Source: Margaritifera margaritifera (taxonomy: Eukaryota; Mollusca; Bivalvia; Unionida; Margaritiferidae). Taken from it: 64,000 nt of DNA. The first letter of the stretch is position 1, and every line of letters begins with the position of its first letter. The DNA is taken from positions 1,240,001 to 1,304,000 of the forward strand of contig JAQPZY010001555.1 of NCBI GenBank assembly GCA_029931535.1. The letters run 5' to 3'. Position numbers and translations under genes: made by a program. Of the stretch, positions 1-11,399 are shown piece after piece. The notes under the pieces were generated by a model, which searched no databases, was not told the DNA's origin, and was given only the letters and a program-made list of their open reading frames with translations.

Positions 1-124
1 ACTTACTGTGAAGTCATTTATTTTTGTGGTTTTGGGAAAAGTGACATTTTTGGTGATACCTAACTTTGTGAATTGAGGAAAGGGTCCTATTGGTAACACA
101 GAAAGATCACTGTTATTTTGTTTT

Positions 125-480
125 TTAGCTCACCTGGCCATAAAGTCAAGTGAGCTTATGGTATGGCTCTCCATCATTTGTCCATCATCTGTCCATCAAC
201 AATTGCTTGTTACCACTCTGGAGTCCATATTTCTGATCTGATTTCGATCAAACTTGGTATATGGACTAAATTATATCATCAAAATCTTGACAAGTTTGAT
301 AATGAGTGAGATCCATGTGTATTAATGAAGTGATCTTACATGTGATCAGCTAAGCTTGTTACTATTCATTAAGCCATAATTTTAATCTGATTTTGATCAA
401 ACTTGGGATATGGGCTTGTATCTTGAAGGTCTTAGATGAGTTCTATGATTAGCAAGATCAACGCATGTAAATCACTAGCA
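125..480 (+). repeat. Dispersed mollusc-type repeat beginning AGCTCACCTGG, two diverged monomers
   Basis: Begins with an AGCTCACCTGG...AGTGAGCT inverted pair (about 128-156), then runs of CCATCAT/GTCCATC, then two diverged copies of a segment containing CTTGTTAC and GATTTTGATCAAACTTGG at about 208 and 355. I recognise this style of sequence as a very common dispersed repeat of bivalve genomes. That is from general knowledge, not a database match. It lies in an intron of the KIAA0319L-like gene and has no coding potential. Confidence 0.5.
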
Positions 481-1457
481 GATACAGTGTCGGCTAGAAT
501 AATGTCTTCATGTGTTTTGAATAAAAGCCCCTTTCTGACTTATAAGTGAGAAATTTTTTTAAAATGAGCTGTGAAAAGTGAGTAGAAAAGTAAAAAAAAT
601 GGCACTTTGGTTCATACTGTTACAGCTAAATTGTGCAATGTGGCCAGAATTTCAAAGTGTAAACAATTAAAATTGTTCAGTTAATATTTTAAATATTGAA
701 ATTACATTTTTCTAAAAAATGTAGTATACAGTTTTGTTCATTATTTATGAAATGTGCAAAAAGTGGACATTTTCAGGTTTGTGCCTTAAATAGAGTGCTC
801 ATAATAAGAGATGTAAATACCCACTACCACCACCACCACCAGTTTTTTAGGAATCACTGACAGGACTCGGTACACAATTATTTCCCTATATATTCTCTAC
901 ATTTTTTCAGTAATGAACTTTTCTATTGTGCAAATCCAAATAAATCATATGTTAATCAAAAGTATCTTCCTAGATAAACTTACAGTAAAGTTCTTGTTAA
1001 AGGGTATCTGGTATTTTTGGGAGAGGATGAACTGTAAACAAAGTAATGTGCCATGGATCACAGATTATACTTCCAGGACAGCATCAGTGCCAGATTATTC
1101 ACTGTGATCAAAATATGCACAGAGAATCAAATCATAATCCATATATTTTAAAGAATAAACAGTTTCCTTTAATTCAGTAACAAAAATGCCTAAAATCTAA
1201 ACCAAAAGATCACAACCAAAGAAAAAAGAGGAAAAATACACTAAGAATAGATAGGGACTACATTTGTGGGTATAGACCTGGAAATAATAATTGTGACCAG
1301 AGTCCTGATGGTAATACTTGAAACAATAGTAGAAAATGATTTTAAAAGATAATCATCGCATTAGTTCCTCCAATAATGTTTCAAACGTTAAGATAAATTC
1401 TTTTGTGTTTTATAAAGAAAACAAAATTTTGAAAATGTTATAAATATCTTTATTATA

Positions 1458-1535
1458 CAGTAAAACCTGTCTTGAGACCACCCCTTCTGCCAACAAAAAG
1501 TGGTCTCAAGACAGGTGGTCTCTCGTAACAGGTTT
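1458..1535. mobile_element. Fragment of a CAGT-ended palindromic MITE (pogo-like ends)
   Basis: Starts TA|CAGTAAAACCTGTCTTGAGA and contains the inverted pair GAGACCACC / GGTCTCAAGACAGG. It is the same family as 29170-29336 and the complete 61272-61417 copy. The right terminus (ACTG) is missing here. CAGT ends with a TA target are typical of pogo/Tigger-type Tc1-mariner elements; the assignment is by ends only. Confidence 0.5.
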
Positions 1536-2509
1536 GTGCAAGATGATAAGTTTTCAAGGACAAAATTCAACAGGGCTTAAGAAGGAAAATACCCACAATT
1601 GATGTATATGCAGTTGATTCTTTATTCATAGTTCTTGTTAAAAAATATTCCATTGATTTCATCTCAAAATAATTTTATATAGCAATAAAGATTTACATCT
1701 ATCATAAAATATTCATATTTATATTTGAAGACTAGGTTTACATGTATTAACATATGAATTTCCAAATTAACTAAGGTATAATTTATTTATCCTGTCCATA
1801 AGTTAACTTCACATGTCCATAAATTTTGGAGTTACTTCCAATGTAACATAACAATTGTACAGTTAATAACAGTTACTCATCCTGTGTATGAATTAGCAGT
1901 TTTTTTCAGGCTTTGGTTTAATATGGAATATACATGTACCAGTGAATGAAATAAAAAAAAACAGAATTAACCCATCCAGAAACAAAATAAATTTATTGAG
2001 ACAAAAGCCAAAGGCTTAATTCACCAATGACATAAAGAGCTTAACTCAGTAAACAAAGGGTGTAACCAGCTGCACTATGGTGAACAGATGACAGCTTGGT
2101 GTGTGGGTTTTAATAACTGTAATATCAAAAAAGCAACAAATGAACCCTTTACAATGACAATCAAATCTGGAAAATGATAATGACAAAGACCTCATTCATC
2201 CCAGGCATTATGGATTGACTCCAGTGAAAAACAACGGAACTCAACTGCTACAGTTAAGCCTTTTAAGAATCTTTCTAATTATGACATTATTGGGCTCAAG
2301 TGTTTTTTTCCAAAGATAAAGAAACAATATGAACTGTTGAATTGACTATGTACATCCTTGACTGCTCCCTTTGAACAAGGAATGGGTAATCGTAATGGGG
2401 TTTTACATGACTTTGGCACTATTATAGTTGTTAGTGTAGCTTAGGGTCTGTAGTATACACTAGGTTTCAAAAAACTGGTAGCCAGACTCAACATTTGTTT
2501 TGCCTAGAA

Positions 2510-2740
2510 CAAACCCTATTAATGAGTGGTGTTTTCAAAGGATTAAATGAAAAGGTCAGTTTGTTTATCTTCATTTATACAATGTGATTGTTCATAGCAG
2601 TGTTGTTAAGAACAAGCTGCACTTTACATGCAGACCCTTGTAAGCTGTTGTGGTTACAAAGGACTAAATAAAGGTCACTGGTGTTTATCTCTGTTTTTGC
2701 GATGTGGCCATTTATAGCAGTGTCAAATCACTTATTTTGC
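2510..2740. repeat. Diverged tandem duplication (about 120 bp, two copies)
   Basis: Two copies of a segment reading CAAAGGAYTAAAT...GGTCA...GTTTATCT...ATGTG(G/A)C/T...ATAGCAGTGT start near 2535 and 2656. They are clearly related but diverged. No protein is encoded. Confidence 0.45.
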
Positions 2741-2759
2741 CTAAAAATCGTTGTTGCTG

Positions 2760-2870
2760 GTCGCATCCTGCAGGTGGTCACTCACGACAGTCTTTTATAT
2801 AATAAAATCGATATATGCATGACAATTGTGGTCGTAATTGACAGGTGGTCACTCAAGACCGGTTTCACTG
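2760..2870. mobile_element. CAGT-ended MITE, right half
   Basis: Contains two copies of CAGGTGGTCACTCA and ends GGTTTCACTG followed by TA, matching the right terminus of the family seen at 29170 and 61272. The left terminus is not recognisable. Confidence 0.4.
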
Positions 2871-3467
2871 TAGTGAAAAGGACCATGAATAGTAATATCT
2901 CTCGAGGTATATTCTTCCATCTGATCTTATGTAAATTAGTATCACTTCAATCCTCCAAATCACCAGTATTCTGAATACTTGATTCAACACTCAGCATTGA
3001 AGCATACTGATGTGTTAATTTAATAATGTAATCCAATTTGTTCTTCTTGATTATTTCCTCATTAAATTATTAAATGGTTATTTTGACCTGTCCTCCTTAG
3101 ACTGTTGTATAGTTGGGAGTATTCAGAGTGCAGCAAAAAGCCATTTTTTTGCTAGGGGTTGAAAATTCTTGTTTGTCCCAACTAAACTTACAAAATCACT
3201 ATTTCTACTATCGTTGAAATATAACTCCCAAAAATTTAACACGTGTTTTAGACGAAATCACAAAATGTTATGTGCACAAAAATAGCCCACTATGTGATGT
3301 GTTCATAAGACTGGATATGTAATGGACGTGCATGTTCCTTGATGAAGAGAGGAAAAGATTCCCATAGAAAGCCCATTCTATTTCACAGTTTTCTTTCATC
3401 TTTGTTTTTGTTTGATATCAAACTCTTCCTTGAAATTGTGACATGTTTGCTATTTGTCTCTTTTCAG

Positions 3468-3564
3468 ATTGGAGTATATTGTATGTTGTGATAATAAGCT
3501 TTTTAATTGTGATAGCCCTGTCCGGAGTCATTTGGGCGTGCATCTGCTTCTATAAGAGGAGAAG
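3468..3564 (+). CDS. KIAA0319L: KIAA0319-like protein, exon encoding the transmembrane helix
   Basis: This exon is preceded by acceptor TTTTCAG (3461-3467) and followed by donor GTATGA (3565). It starts in phase 1 and ends in phase 2. It encodes WSIL, then the hydrophobic run YVVIISFLIVIALSGVIW and ACICFYKRR, that is, one membrane helix followed by a basic stop-transfer segment. The pattern C/D/E-W-S-I-x-Y-V at the outer face, and the C-I-C-x-x-K-R at the inner face, are those I know from KIAA0319L (AAVR) and KIAA0319. These are type I membrane proteins with a MANSC-type N-terminus and several PKD domains, linked to neuronal migration and endosomal/Golgi trafficking. The extracellular exons lie upstream of the window. 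The match is from memory of the family; the helix and splice sites are seen directly. Confidence 0.85.
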
Positions 3565-3748
3565 GTATGATTGCAAACTTAGAGAGTTCTTCAGTAGAAA
3601 TACCCTATTCAACATAATAATCACGCTTGGTTCATTTCATGAGGTTAAAATTTTTCATAATAAGCACATGCACATAATAAGCAGTGTCCCCAATACCTGT
3701 ATTTAGAGTTAGCTCCATTTGTGTTCAAAACTCTTCACTCTGGCTGTT

Positions 3749-3814
<66 letters not shown>

Positions 3815-4788
3815 GGTTCCACTCTACAGTTATTAAGTACTTCTGAAAGAGGCACAGGTATAAGGTGAAGTTGTGTGCAATTGCAAAAAGCATAATGGAG
3901 AGAATATTGGCATACCTCTATGCTACTTTCAAGTACTATAACTGAAGTTTCTTTATATCTAGTATTAGGGAAACAATGCGCTGCCTAAAGCAGACAGCTC
4001 GAGAAATAAACATGAACTAGTACAAAGTACACTAGCTTTAGCAATACTAACTTTTTAAAGTGCAATTAATGAATTAGAAAATATGAAAAAACTAAATAAA
4101 AGTTATTGGCTAGTTTTTCACAATTTACCTCTGAAGTTCTGGACGTGAAAATGACCAAGCATAGCTAGTAGTCTTTTGAGATATGCACATCTGAAGTAAG
4201 GCTAAGCTATGTACTCTATAACCCAAATTGCACCCATCAACCCATCAACCATGCACCAAAATAAAAGGAATTAAAAGTTATTTTAACAAAAACCTAAGAT
4301 ATATTGGGTCTATTTTAAATTACCAGGATAACCAGTGAGGATAACCTGGGAAATTCTTTTTCTTTAAAAATTGAACCCTGTGCAAGGTACAAAACTGTAG
4401 AACAGAACCAATATGGTTGCACCCAGTTAAATACCTGAAACATCCATTTTTTAGACTGATTTAACCCACAAAGATAAGTGATAACAATATACCAGGCAAT
4501 AGGTTGTAGGAAAATTATGATGTTTTGGGCAAATTTTAGCTGCAGCCTCCCTCCCACAAAGCATGCTGGGATTGAGACACTTTTGCTTGGAAGTGGGTAT
4601 TTTTATGCAAGTTTTGGGTAAGAAGAAGGGTGTGTGCTTATTAAGGTATTTGTGTTTATTATGTCAAATATGGTAATCTTTTACAGTGTTTTATTATTTA
4701 TAGCTTTCAAGTTTATTCATCTTTTTTGGTGATTTATTTTATTTGAAATAACATTGAATGATGCACAAACATTTCTTATGTCAGTATT
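3565..4788. other. Intron, start of the 14.6-kb KIAA0319L-like intron
   Basis: Donor GTATGA at 3565, then non-coding AT-rich sequence containing a pure (CT)n run at 3752-3811. No other feature seen. An 80-codon minus frame at 4315-4557 has no recognisable features. Confidence 0.6.
3752..3811. repeat. (CT)n microsatellite, about 60 bp
   Basis: Uninterrupted CT dinucleotides for about 30 repeats, within the intron. Confidence 0.95.
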
Positions 4789-4951
4789 ATGTCACAGAAT
4801 AATGTTTTGACTTTTTAATTACTCCCCTAATGAACCTCATACAATCATACACACACATATGAAATAAATTTGTTTTATGAAAGATTTGTGTGTATATGAC
4901 TGGGGTTCATTAGGGGAGTAATTAAAAAGTCAAAAGATTATTCTGTGACAT
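4789..4951. mobile_element. Foldback MITE with 50-bp inverted arms
   Basis: The left arm 4789-4838 starts ATGTCACAGAATAAT and runs through ACTTTTTAATTACTCCCC. The right arm 4904-4951 is its near-perfect reverse complement (GGGGAGTAATTAAAAAGT ... ATTATTCTGTGACAT). The loop of about 65 bp is AT/CA-rich. The whole can fold as one hairpin. No clear target-site duplication was found. Confidence 0.75.
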
Positions 4952-4992
4952 TTATATACATCAATGTTAAATACATTGATTCTAACCAGCTT

Positions 4993-5695
4993 AAAGGTAG
5001 ACCTGAAACACCCATATCACTCACCTCAAAGGTAGACCTGAGACACCCATATCACTCACCTCAAAGGTAGACCTGAGACACCCATATCACTCACCTCAAA
5101 GGTAGACCTGAGACACCCATATCACTCACCTCAAAGGTAGACCTGAGACACACATATCACTCACCTCAAAGGTAGACCTGAAACACCCATATCACTCACC
5201 TCAAAGGTAGACCTGAAACACCCATATCACTCACCTCAAAGGTAGACCTGAAACACCCATATCACTCACCTCAAAGGTAGACCTGAGACACCCCTATCAC
5301 TCACCTCAAAGGTAGACCTGAAACACCCATATCACTCACCTCAAAGGTAGACCTGAAACACCCATATCACTCACCTCAAAGGTAGACCTGAGACACCCCC
5401 ATCACTCACCTCAAAGGTAGACCTGAGACACCCATATCACTCACCTCAAAGGTAGACCTGAAACACCCATATCACTCACCTCAAAGGTAGACCTGAGACA
5501 CCCATATCACTCACCTCAAAGGTAGACCTGAAACACCCATATCACTCACCTCAAAGGTAGACCTGAGACACCCATATCACTCACCTCAAAGGTAGACCTG
5601 AAACACCCATATCACTCACCTCAAAGGTAGACCTGAAACACCCATATCACTCACCTCAAAGGTAGACCTGAGACACACATATCACTCGCCTCAAA
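4993..5695. repeat. 35-bp minisatellite, 20 copies
   Basis: The unit AAAGGTAGACCTGAAACACC-CATATCACTCACCTC is repeated head to tail about 20 times. Most variation is GAAACA versus GAGACA, with a few ACCCCTAT/ACACAT variants. It begins 40 bp after the foldback MITE. There are no spacers and no coding. Confidence 0.95.
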
Positions 5696-7255
5696 TTTAT
5701 TCAGTATGATTTATGCAATATTCAAAATTTCGACTCAATGCTATCAACAGGTAGCGAGATATTGAAGTTTAAATGTCATGTAAAAATACTCCCCGCATCC
5801 CAGTCCATATACAACTTGAGCAGTTTCTGTGACTCGAGTCCATGTGACATCACTGGGGGAACCCTGCATTGCAAATCACCATTGTTCTACCATTGTCAAG
5901 TATGAAGTTTTTTTGGATCGTTTTTCTGATTGTGTGCATTATTCAGCATGGAAGGAGGTGTGTTTTTGATGGATGTAACAGTATCAGTATGTTCTTGCCA
6001 ACACAATGAAAAAATATAAATCGTAAACTTGGTGATTTCATTATCGGCTAAACGTCCAATGAAAATGCAGTGTATCAAATCATCAAATTATTTTGTGAGA
6101 CAGAGAGAGCCACGAAGCAAGACTGTGCTCATGACTGCTAAAGACATAAATCTGTACTCATATTTGCACAATGCATGTAATTTGTTCCCAAAAACTATAT
6201 AAACAATACTGTACATTGAATGAGAAAGTTTCATATGCAGCCAATATTTTTTTGTAGAAAATGTGTGATAAAATTCTAATATTATTCATTTCAGCAATAA
6301 ATTTAATTCAGTTTTTATGGTCAGTTATCAATTAGTTATAAAACTTATGCTTGTTAATTGCTGGGGTATAATTGGGGCTGTTAAATATGACACTCCAAGT
6401 CAGATGGCTTCTTGTAATATAAATGACAACTTTCCCAAATGGGATCTGAAATTATCAATTATCCATTGTCCAATTATCAAACTTTTGCTCTTAATTAATT
6501 GCTGGGCTATGATTGGGCTGTTAAATACTGCACTCCATGTCAGAGTGCTTCTTGTAATATAATGACACCTAAACACACATGTATTGAATATCTATAAATT
6601 TCCATGAAATAGTATCAAATTTTGTTCAGAGTCAGCAGATAATACTTAACTAGAAATTTCTTGTCGTCTAGTTTCGAATAAAGATATAAAAATTCTGATA
6701 TGCTCCCCAATATACCTGTCACTTATAAATCCTTTCTGATCCACATGCATTATGTCACTTAACCTTTTATAAGCTTTTAGCTATTCACTGAGATGCCATT
6801 TTATGTACAATGCTTAATAAAGAAATTGGCTTCCAATTTATATAAAGAAACTTGTTCTTGTTTGGTTTGGAATTACATGTTATTACATACTTTCTGTGTT
6901 ATTGCACACTGTTTCTGTGTTATTACACACTGTTTCTGTGTTATTGAGAGTGATACAGATTTATAAGCATAATTTATTGATTTTAAAACTGAAAACCAAA
7001 ATATCTCCACCCCCCACCCCCCATTAAAATTCTACTTGAAACTATCCAGTCCAGGAGCTTTATAATTTTTCATACTTTTGCAGTAAAAGCTCATTTAGAG
7101 TAAGTAATTTCACCCTCTAATGAATGGTCACTTAAAATATTGTGCTGTCCAATATCCTCTAACTCCTGATTTTCACTCTATATTTTTTCATAAAAGTTTG
7201 TTTGCTCCTTTTGAATACCTATAATACATTTCCAGACTCTACTATCGACTTGCTG
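5696..7255. other. Intron sequence with a diverged duplication
   Basis: No exon recognised. A segment with TGCTTGTTAATTGCTGGGGT and GGGCTGTTAAATA...CACTCCA...GTCAGA..GCTTCTTGTAATATAA occurs twice (about 6335-6430 and 6475-6570). A short 21-bp tandem (GTTATTACACACTGTTTCT) lies at about 6890-6945. Confidence 0.5.
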
Positions 7256-7474
7256 TTTTATTTGTGAAATTTCTTTTTTCTCTTTCAAATACATGTCCCA
7301 ATCACATTAACATTGGGAAATAAGTTTCACTACCTCTCAAATCAAGCAGTCCCAGAAAGATGAAAATTTCGTCTTTCCCATCCATATATCATATAGAGAC
7401 AGGGAAGAAACACTTACCCATTACCTCCCCTTGCCCCTGCTGGGTGGCTACCTGTTGTTACCAGTTTAAGCTCT
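7256..7474 (+). repeat. Left inverted terminal repeat of the DIRS-like element
   Basis: Matches the reverse complement of 13094-13300. Shared blocks include AAACTTGCC-type ends, TTTCACTACCTCTCAAATC / TATCACTATCTCTTGAATC, CAGCAGTCC, ATATAGACA..GGGAAGAAAC, CTTACC..TTACCTCCC, and CAGTTTAAG. Diverged, with small indels, but collinear over about 210 bp. Confidence 0.75.
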
Positions 7475-7999
7475 TGCCACGGTACAATTAACATCATCCC
7501 ACACTGCCTCTATGAATACTTCAAGATCTTTGTTAATTATATCCATCCTTCAAATAAGTGTGATGTAATATTGTGTCTTAAAGTTTCTGCAAGAAATGGT
7601 GAACCTTGTTTGTGATTTTGAGTGAATAACTTTTCATATTTTTGGAAGTATGTGGTCTTCTTGTGTTTGGACCTGGCAAGTTGCATACTGTATAAGTAAA
7701 CCATATGTGTGGGCCATATTTGTACTGGAAACACCAGTTGAATTGTTTTTATTTGTATTATTATGGGTGCTGTACTTATTTGTTGAAAGTTAGCATTTTT
7801 CATGTCAGTTATTGTGTTTTCAGAACACAGTGACAGCTAAATGTACTAAATGTATTTAGTTCAAGGTTAGTAAGGACAATTATGTCACATGCCTTGATTG
7901 TACGAAGTGTACTTCAATACACTTTGTAGTGTTTGCAGTTCCTGGTTGAGGGGACCTGTTCTTCAGTCCTGAGGAAAAGTCTGAAAATGAGAGAGAGAA

Positions 8000-9720
8000 A
8001 GATGAAATCAAAATCATCAGAGGGCAACATCTTAAGCCTACACCCAAATTTGTTGCCAGTCATGAGTGGGGGAAGTTCCAGTGGCACCTCCCCCTGATAT
8101 ATGACAGTTTAGTCGGTGCAAGTATCCACCATATCCCCAAGCATGGTCTTAATGCCTGTACGATAAGGCACATAGTGTGTGTAACTGATCCAGCTGATTT
8201 TTCTTACCAGCCGTCATTGCCGCATGCCACCATTCTGGTGGTTGACCTTCAAATACAGTCATCAGGCTGGCCATGCATACCAGGCGAGCAGAGATCAGTC
8301 CTTTCTATGGGCTGTGCTGCATACTGGCCATCCATACCATTGTATATGGATTCATACGGAAACGGGAGTAACCGATCCATCCATTCTGCAGGCCAGCTGC
8401 CTGGCCAGCCACTTGCCGAGCCATTCTTCCAGCCCTTTGGCCATCTGTCCTTCCATCCTTCCATACAGCTGTCATTCCAGCCTTCCGTCCCAGCTGAACA
8501 TGTAGTGTCAGTTTCTCTGCCTTAAGCACAGCTGGCAGGCCCAACTTTATTAGTGTATCCAGTGTGGAAATACCAGCTGACTTATAGGGACAATGGTATT
8601 ACTACTTCTGTGCCACTTGGTGTATTGTACATAGACATGGAAGCTTAGCCAGAAGAGGATAACCCCTACAGTGAGTGCGGGGACAACCTTGATTTGCCTC
8701 CTGGCTCTGCTCCTACCATGGAGAGAACAGAATTCAGTTTGAAGGTCACAGTGGAAAACATTTGTCTGACCGTCTGAACCAGAACTATAAAGTCAAGGCT
8801 TCAGTAGATGTTGAGGACAACATCTGGGTAATTCAAAAGTCTTTTTGGGGAAAGCCTTTTACTGGTATCATATTCCATATGCTGGTACCATATGAACTCT
8901 GAACATTACGGCAGTACAGATGTCCTCTTGGATGTTCTACAAGGTCGATCACCGGATGAATGATGCGTATTGAATATGGTGGCAACATCATCAATGCAGT
9001 CATTGCAGATTTTTTTCCAGATGGACAAAGGGGGCAATGAGCATATATGGGATTTGATAGCCAAAGTCATAATAAGTCAGCAAACTATTCCATGGCCAAC
9101 GCCCTTATGGCTTCGTCAAATCTGGATCTAATACAATGAGACACATTTCCGCATTAGCCATATCTGAAGCCGAACCACTCTTTGGCTATGCACTTTGTGC
9201 CATTCACGTCACCTCGTTTGTTCATTGGGCATGTAGAGGAAGCATGGAAGCAGTCGGGCACAGGAGATGCTTCTCCAGCTCTCCTTATCTCCTCCTTTTT
9301 GATCTCAACAATCTCTGAGATGATCAGAGGAAGAGGGATATGCGTCAGAATTCCAATCAACAATGACAGCAGTTTCAGCCTAGGAAGCAAGTTAATGAAG
9401 GTGAAAGGAAGCAGAATTTCTCTTTCCCCAAGCCTCCCAATGACTTATAAACCCCACCATCTTCAGAGAAGCTCCCGGTTGGTGCCAAACTTCTCCATTT
9501 TGGCAAGCTTAGATCAACCTTTTTCCAGAGAACAAATTAGTGAACCAAGAAGTATTGGAGGGGCTTCAGACTTTGTTTACCCAGCCCCCTCCCCTGTCGT
9601 GTTCCCTCTCAATCACAGAAATCCCCAAAGACCCTGTGAAGTCAGATATTTTATAGGAGGAGCTAACATCATTCCTCTCCGAGAAGGTGGTGAAGAGAGT
9701 TTGCAAACTGAACTCTGCAG
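8000..9720 (+). pseudogene. Gag-like / ORF1 region of the DIRS-like element, degenerate
   Basis: Short overlapping frames, none intact. Between 9130 and 9400 a segment reads through in pieces with a LFGYAL-type helix and Gln-rich stretch (CAACAATGACAGCAG...). Near 9475 another frame gives PVGAKLLHFGKL, resembling the block that precedes the RT in DIRS elements. The 8175-8525 stretch is Pro/Ser-rich. The boundary between gag and RT cannot be placed. The longest open frame here (9182-9766) is not the ancestral frame over its full length. Confidence 0.5.
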
Positions 9721-10260
9721 GGTTTTACTCAAGGGTTTTCTGAGCCAAAAGCAAATGGCAAACTAAGACTAGTAATAGACCTCAGCTAGCTCAACACTCC
9801 CACTGAAGTGTTGTACTCAGTTGCACTGAAGTGTTGTACTCAGTTGCACTGAAGTGTTGCACTCAGTTGCACTGAAGTGTTGTACTCAGTTGCACTGAAG
9901 TGTTGCACTCAGTTGCACTGAAGTGTTGCACTCAGTTCACTTTTCCATCAAGAGGGAGCAGTTTGACCGATGCATACTTTCAGCTTCTTATCCAACCAAC
10001 TTTGCACAAGTTCCTACAATTCACCTTCTGAGGAACAATTTACCAATTTTGAGCTCTGCCTTTTGGCCTCAATCTCAGCCCATGTGTGTTTATAAAAATG
10101 GTCAGTTATGTTGTCTTCATGTTCAGGATCTCCTCATCAGCAGCAAATTAAGCATACCTGGACGATGTCCATCAGAAACACGGGGTAAGTTCTGTTTTTC
10201 TACAGAAAATGAAGAGTTTATCTCACTTTTCACCTTTCTGGGCTTTCTGTTGAGTTGAGA
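9721..10260 (+). pseudogene. Reverse transcriptase domain of the DIRS-like element, broken
   Basis: RT blocks 1-2 (PKANGKLRLVIDLS, 9745-9786) are in one frame. DAYF (9969), ALPFGL (10053-10070) and YLDDV (10155-10169, the catalytic Asp pair) are in another, with stops at about 10028 and 10050. The frame change is explained by a 23-bp tandem expansion (9801-9938) inserted between blocks 2 and 3. A FLGF motif follows at about 10239, as expected just after the catalytic domain. Confidence 0.8.
9801..9938. repeat. 23-bp minisatellite, six copies, inside the RT remnant
   Basis: The unit starts CACTGAAGTGTTG and ends TACTCAGTTG; copies start at 9801, 9824, 9847, 9870, 9893 and 9916. The first copy continues the RT coding sequence (LNTPTEV), so the array arose by duplication of RT codons. 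23 is not divisible by three, so it disrupts the frame. Confidence 0.9.
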
Positions 10261-10599
10261 GAACTCTGACCACATCCCAACACTTCATCCACCTGGAATT
10301 TCGACTGATCTCAGACTCTTAAGTCCCCCTCAAATACGCTTTGCACAGATTCTTGAACTCTCAGTAGTGATTGCAAACAGGAAATGGGCTTCTGCGGGAG
10401 AGTTTTCGCAATTCCTCAGCCTACACAATGCAGCAGCAGATTTGATTCCTTTAGACTGCCTTTATATGTACCCTTTGCAGATCGCAATGCTTGCTCAGTG
10501 GCACCCCTTTTCCAGTTGTCTAGATCAGCACATATGATCTTGACCAATAAAAAAGAATTCCTGTGTCACTGGCAGGATGAGCAATGGCTTACAGCAGAA

Positions 10600-11300
10600 A
10601 TTCCTCAGGAGAACCCCAAACCAGATGCTGCATTTTGTACCGATGCCAGTTTGTCCACCCGGGGCAGGGGGGGGGGGGATCACCTGTTGCCTCACTTCAC
10701 TGAGGTTAGTATAGCATCAGGAGCCCAGAGGAGAAGGCACTCCATGTATACCTTCTGGAAATAATGGATGAATGGCAAATGCCTTTTGTTGTTGGAGAGA
10801 CTAACTGTGCAGGAAAGTGATTGTTGTAATGTTGGGCAATTCTGTTGAGGTCGTGTACCTCCTCAAATGGGGGAGGGGCCAAATCACCTGACTATTGCGT
10901 CCTGGTCTGGGACTTTAAATTTATGCGATGCTGCTCGCTGCGCATGATAACAGTCCAGATTTGACACATTCCCAGAAGACTCAATGTTTTGGCTGATTCT
11001 CTGTCAAGAATGGGCCAGACTCTGTACACCGAGTTGTCCCTTCACCCTACGATCTTTCAGTCGATTTGTGTACTCTGGGAGTGTCCAATGATAGATCTCT
11101 TTGTGATGAGGTGGAATCACAAGTTGCCCACCTTCATTTCTACCAACCCAGATCCACAGGCCTGGGCCATGGATGCTTTGTCAGTCAGTTGGGAGAGGAT
11201 TTGGGACCAAGTCTTCCTGCAAACTCTTCTGAGCCTGAGTCAGTCTGAAAATCAGGGACCAGACCTGCAAAGTAGTTCAGGTAGCCCCTCTCAGATGGGA
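10600..11300 (+). pseudogene. RNase H and connection region of the DIRS-like element
   Basis: TDAS at 10639-10650 is the first catalytic Asp block. It is followed by a run of G bases (about 10664-10678) where the family has a Gly-Trp-Gly, which suggests slippage. Further on, LEIMDEWQ (10756), then LNVLADSLSR ending at about 11006, then MIDLFVMRWNHKLPTF and NPDPQAWAMDALSVSW (11088-11190). These last two match the ...VDLFASRLN..LP.......PDP.A...DAF...W block typical of DIRS RT/RH proteins. Confidence 0.75.
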
Positions 11301-11399
11301 TAGTCATGTGTGATCTACTCGACTTAGCATTAGATGTCACCAGGAAAATTCCAGGCAAAATTCAGCCTGCTCAAACAACCCCATATGCAGGTTTTTCAT

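Larger units (their letters stand above)
481..3467. other. Intronic sequence of the KIAA0319L-like gene, no exon seen
   Basis: AT-rich, no convincing coding segment. The exon that should precede the transmembrane exon (a cysteine-rich juxtamembrane segment in the family) was looked for and not found, so this intron probably starts upstream of the window. It holds a CAGT-ended MITE remnant near 1458, a diverged duplication at 2510-2740 and a second MITE half ending at 2870. The intron ends with a TTTTCAG acceptor at 3461-3467. Confidence 0.6.

Noticed and set aside
913..1107. 64-codon frame upstream of the transmembrane exon, considered as a missing KIAA0319L exon
   Set aside because: No cysteine-rich juxtamembrane pattern, no matching phase-1 donor, AT-driven composition.
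4993..5695. CRISPR-like array
   Set aside because: Direct head-to-tail 35-bp repeats without unique spacers, in eukaryotic intron sequence.
8175..8544. Four overlapping frames of 71-116 codons on both strands
   Set aside because: Low-complexity CCATCC/CAGCC-rich sequence inside the DIRS remnant; mutually exclusive frames with no recognisable motif.
9182..9766. 194-codon open frame, the longest non-repeat frame
   Set aside because: It lies in the DIRS-like element but switches relative to the ancestral frame: the recognisable PVGAKLLHFGKL and PKANGKLR motifs are in other frames.
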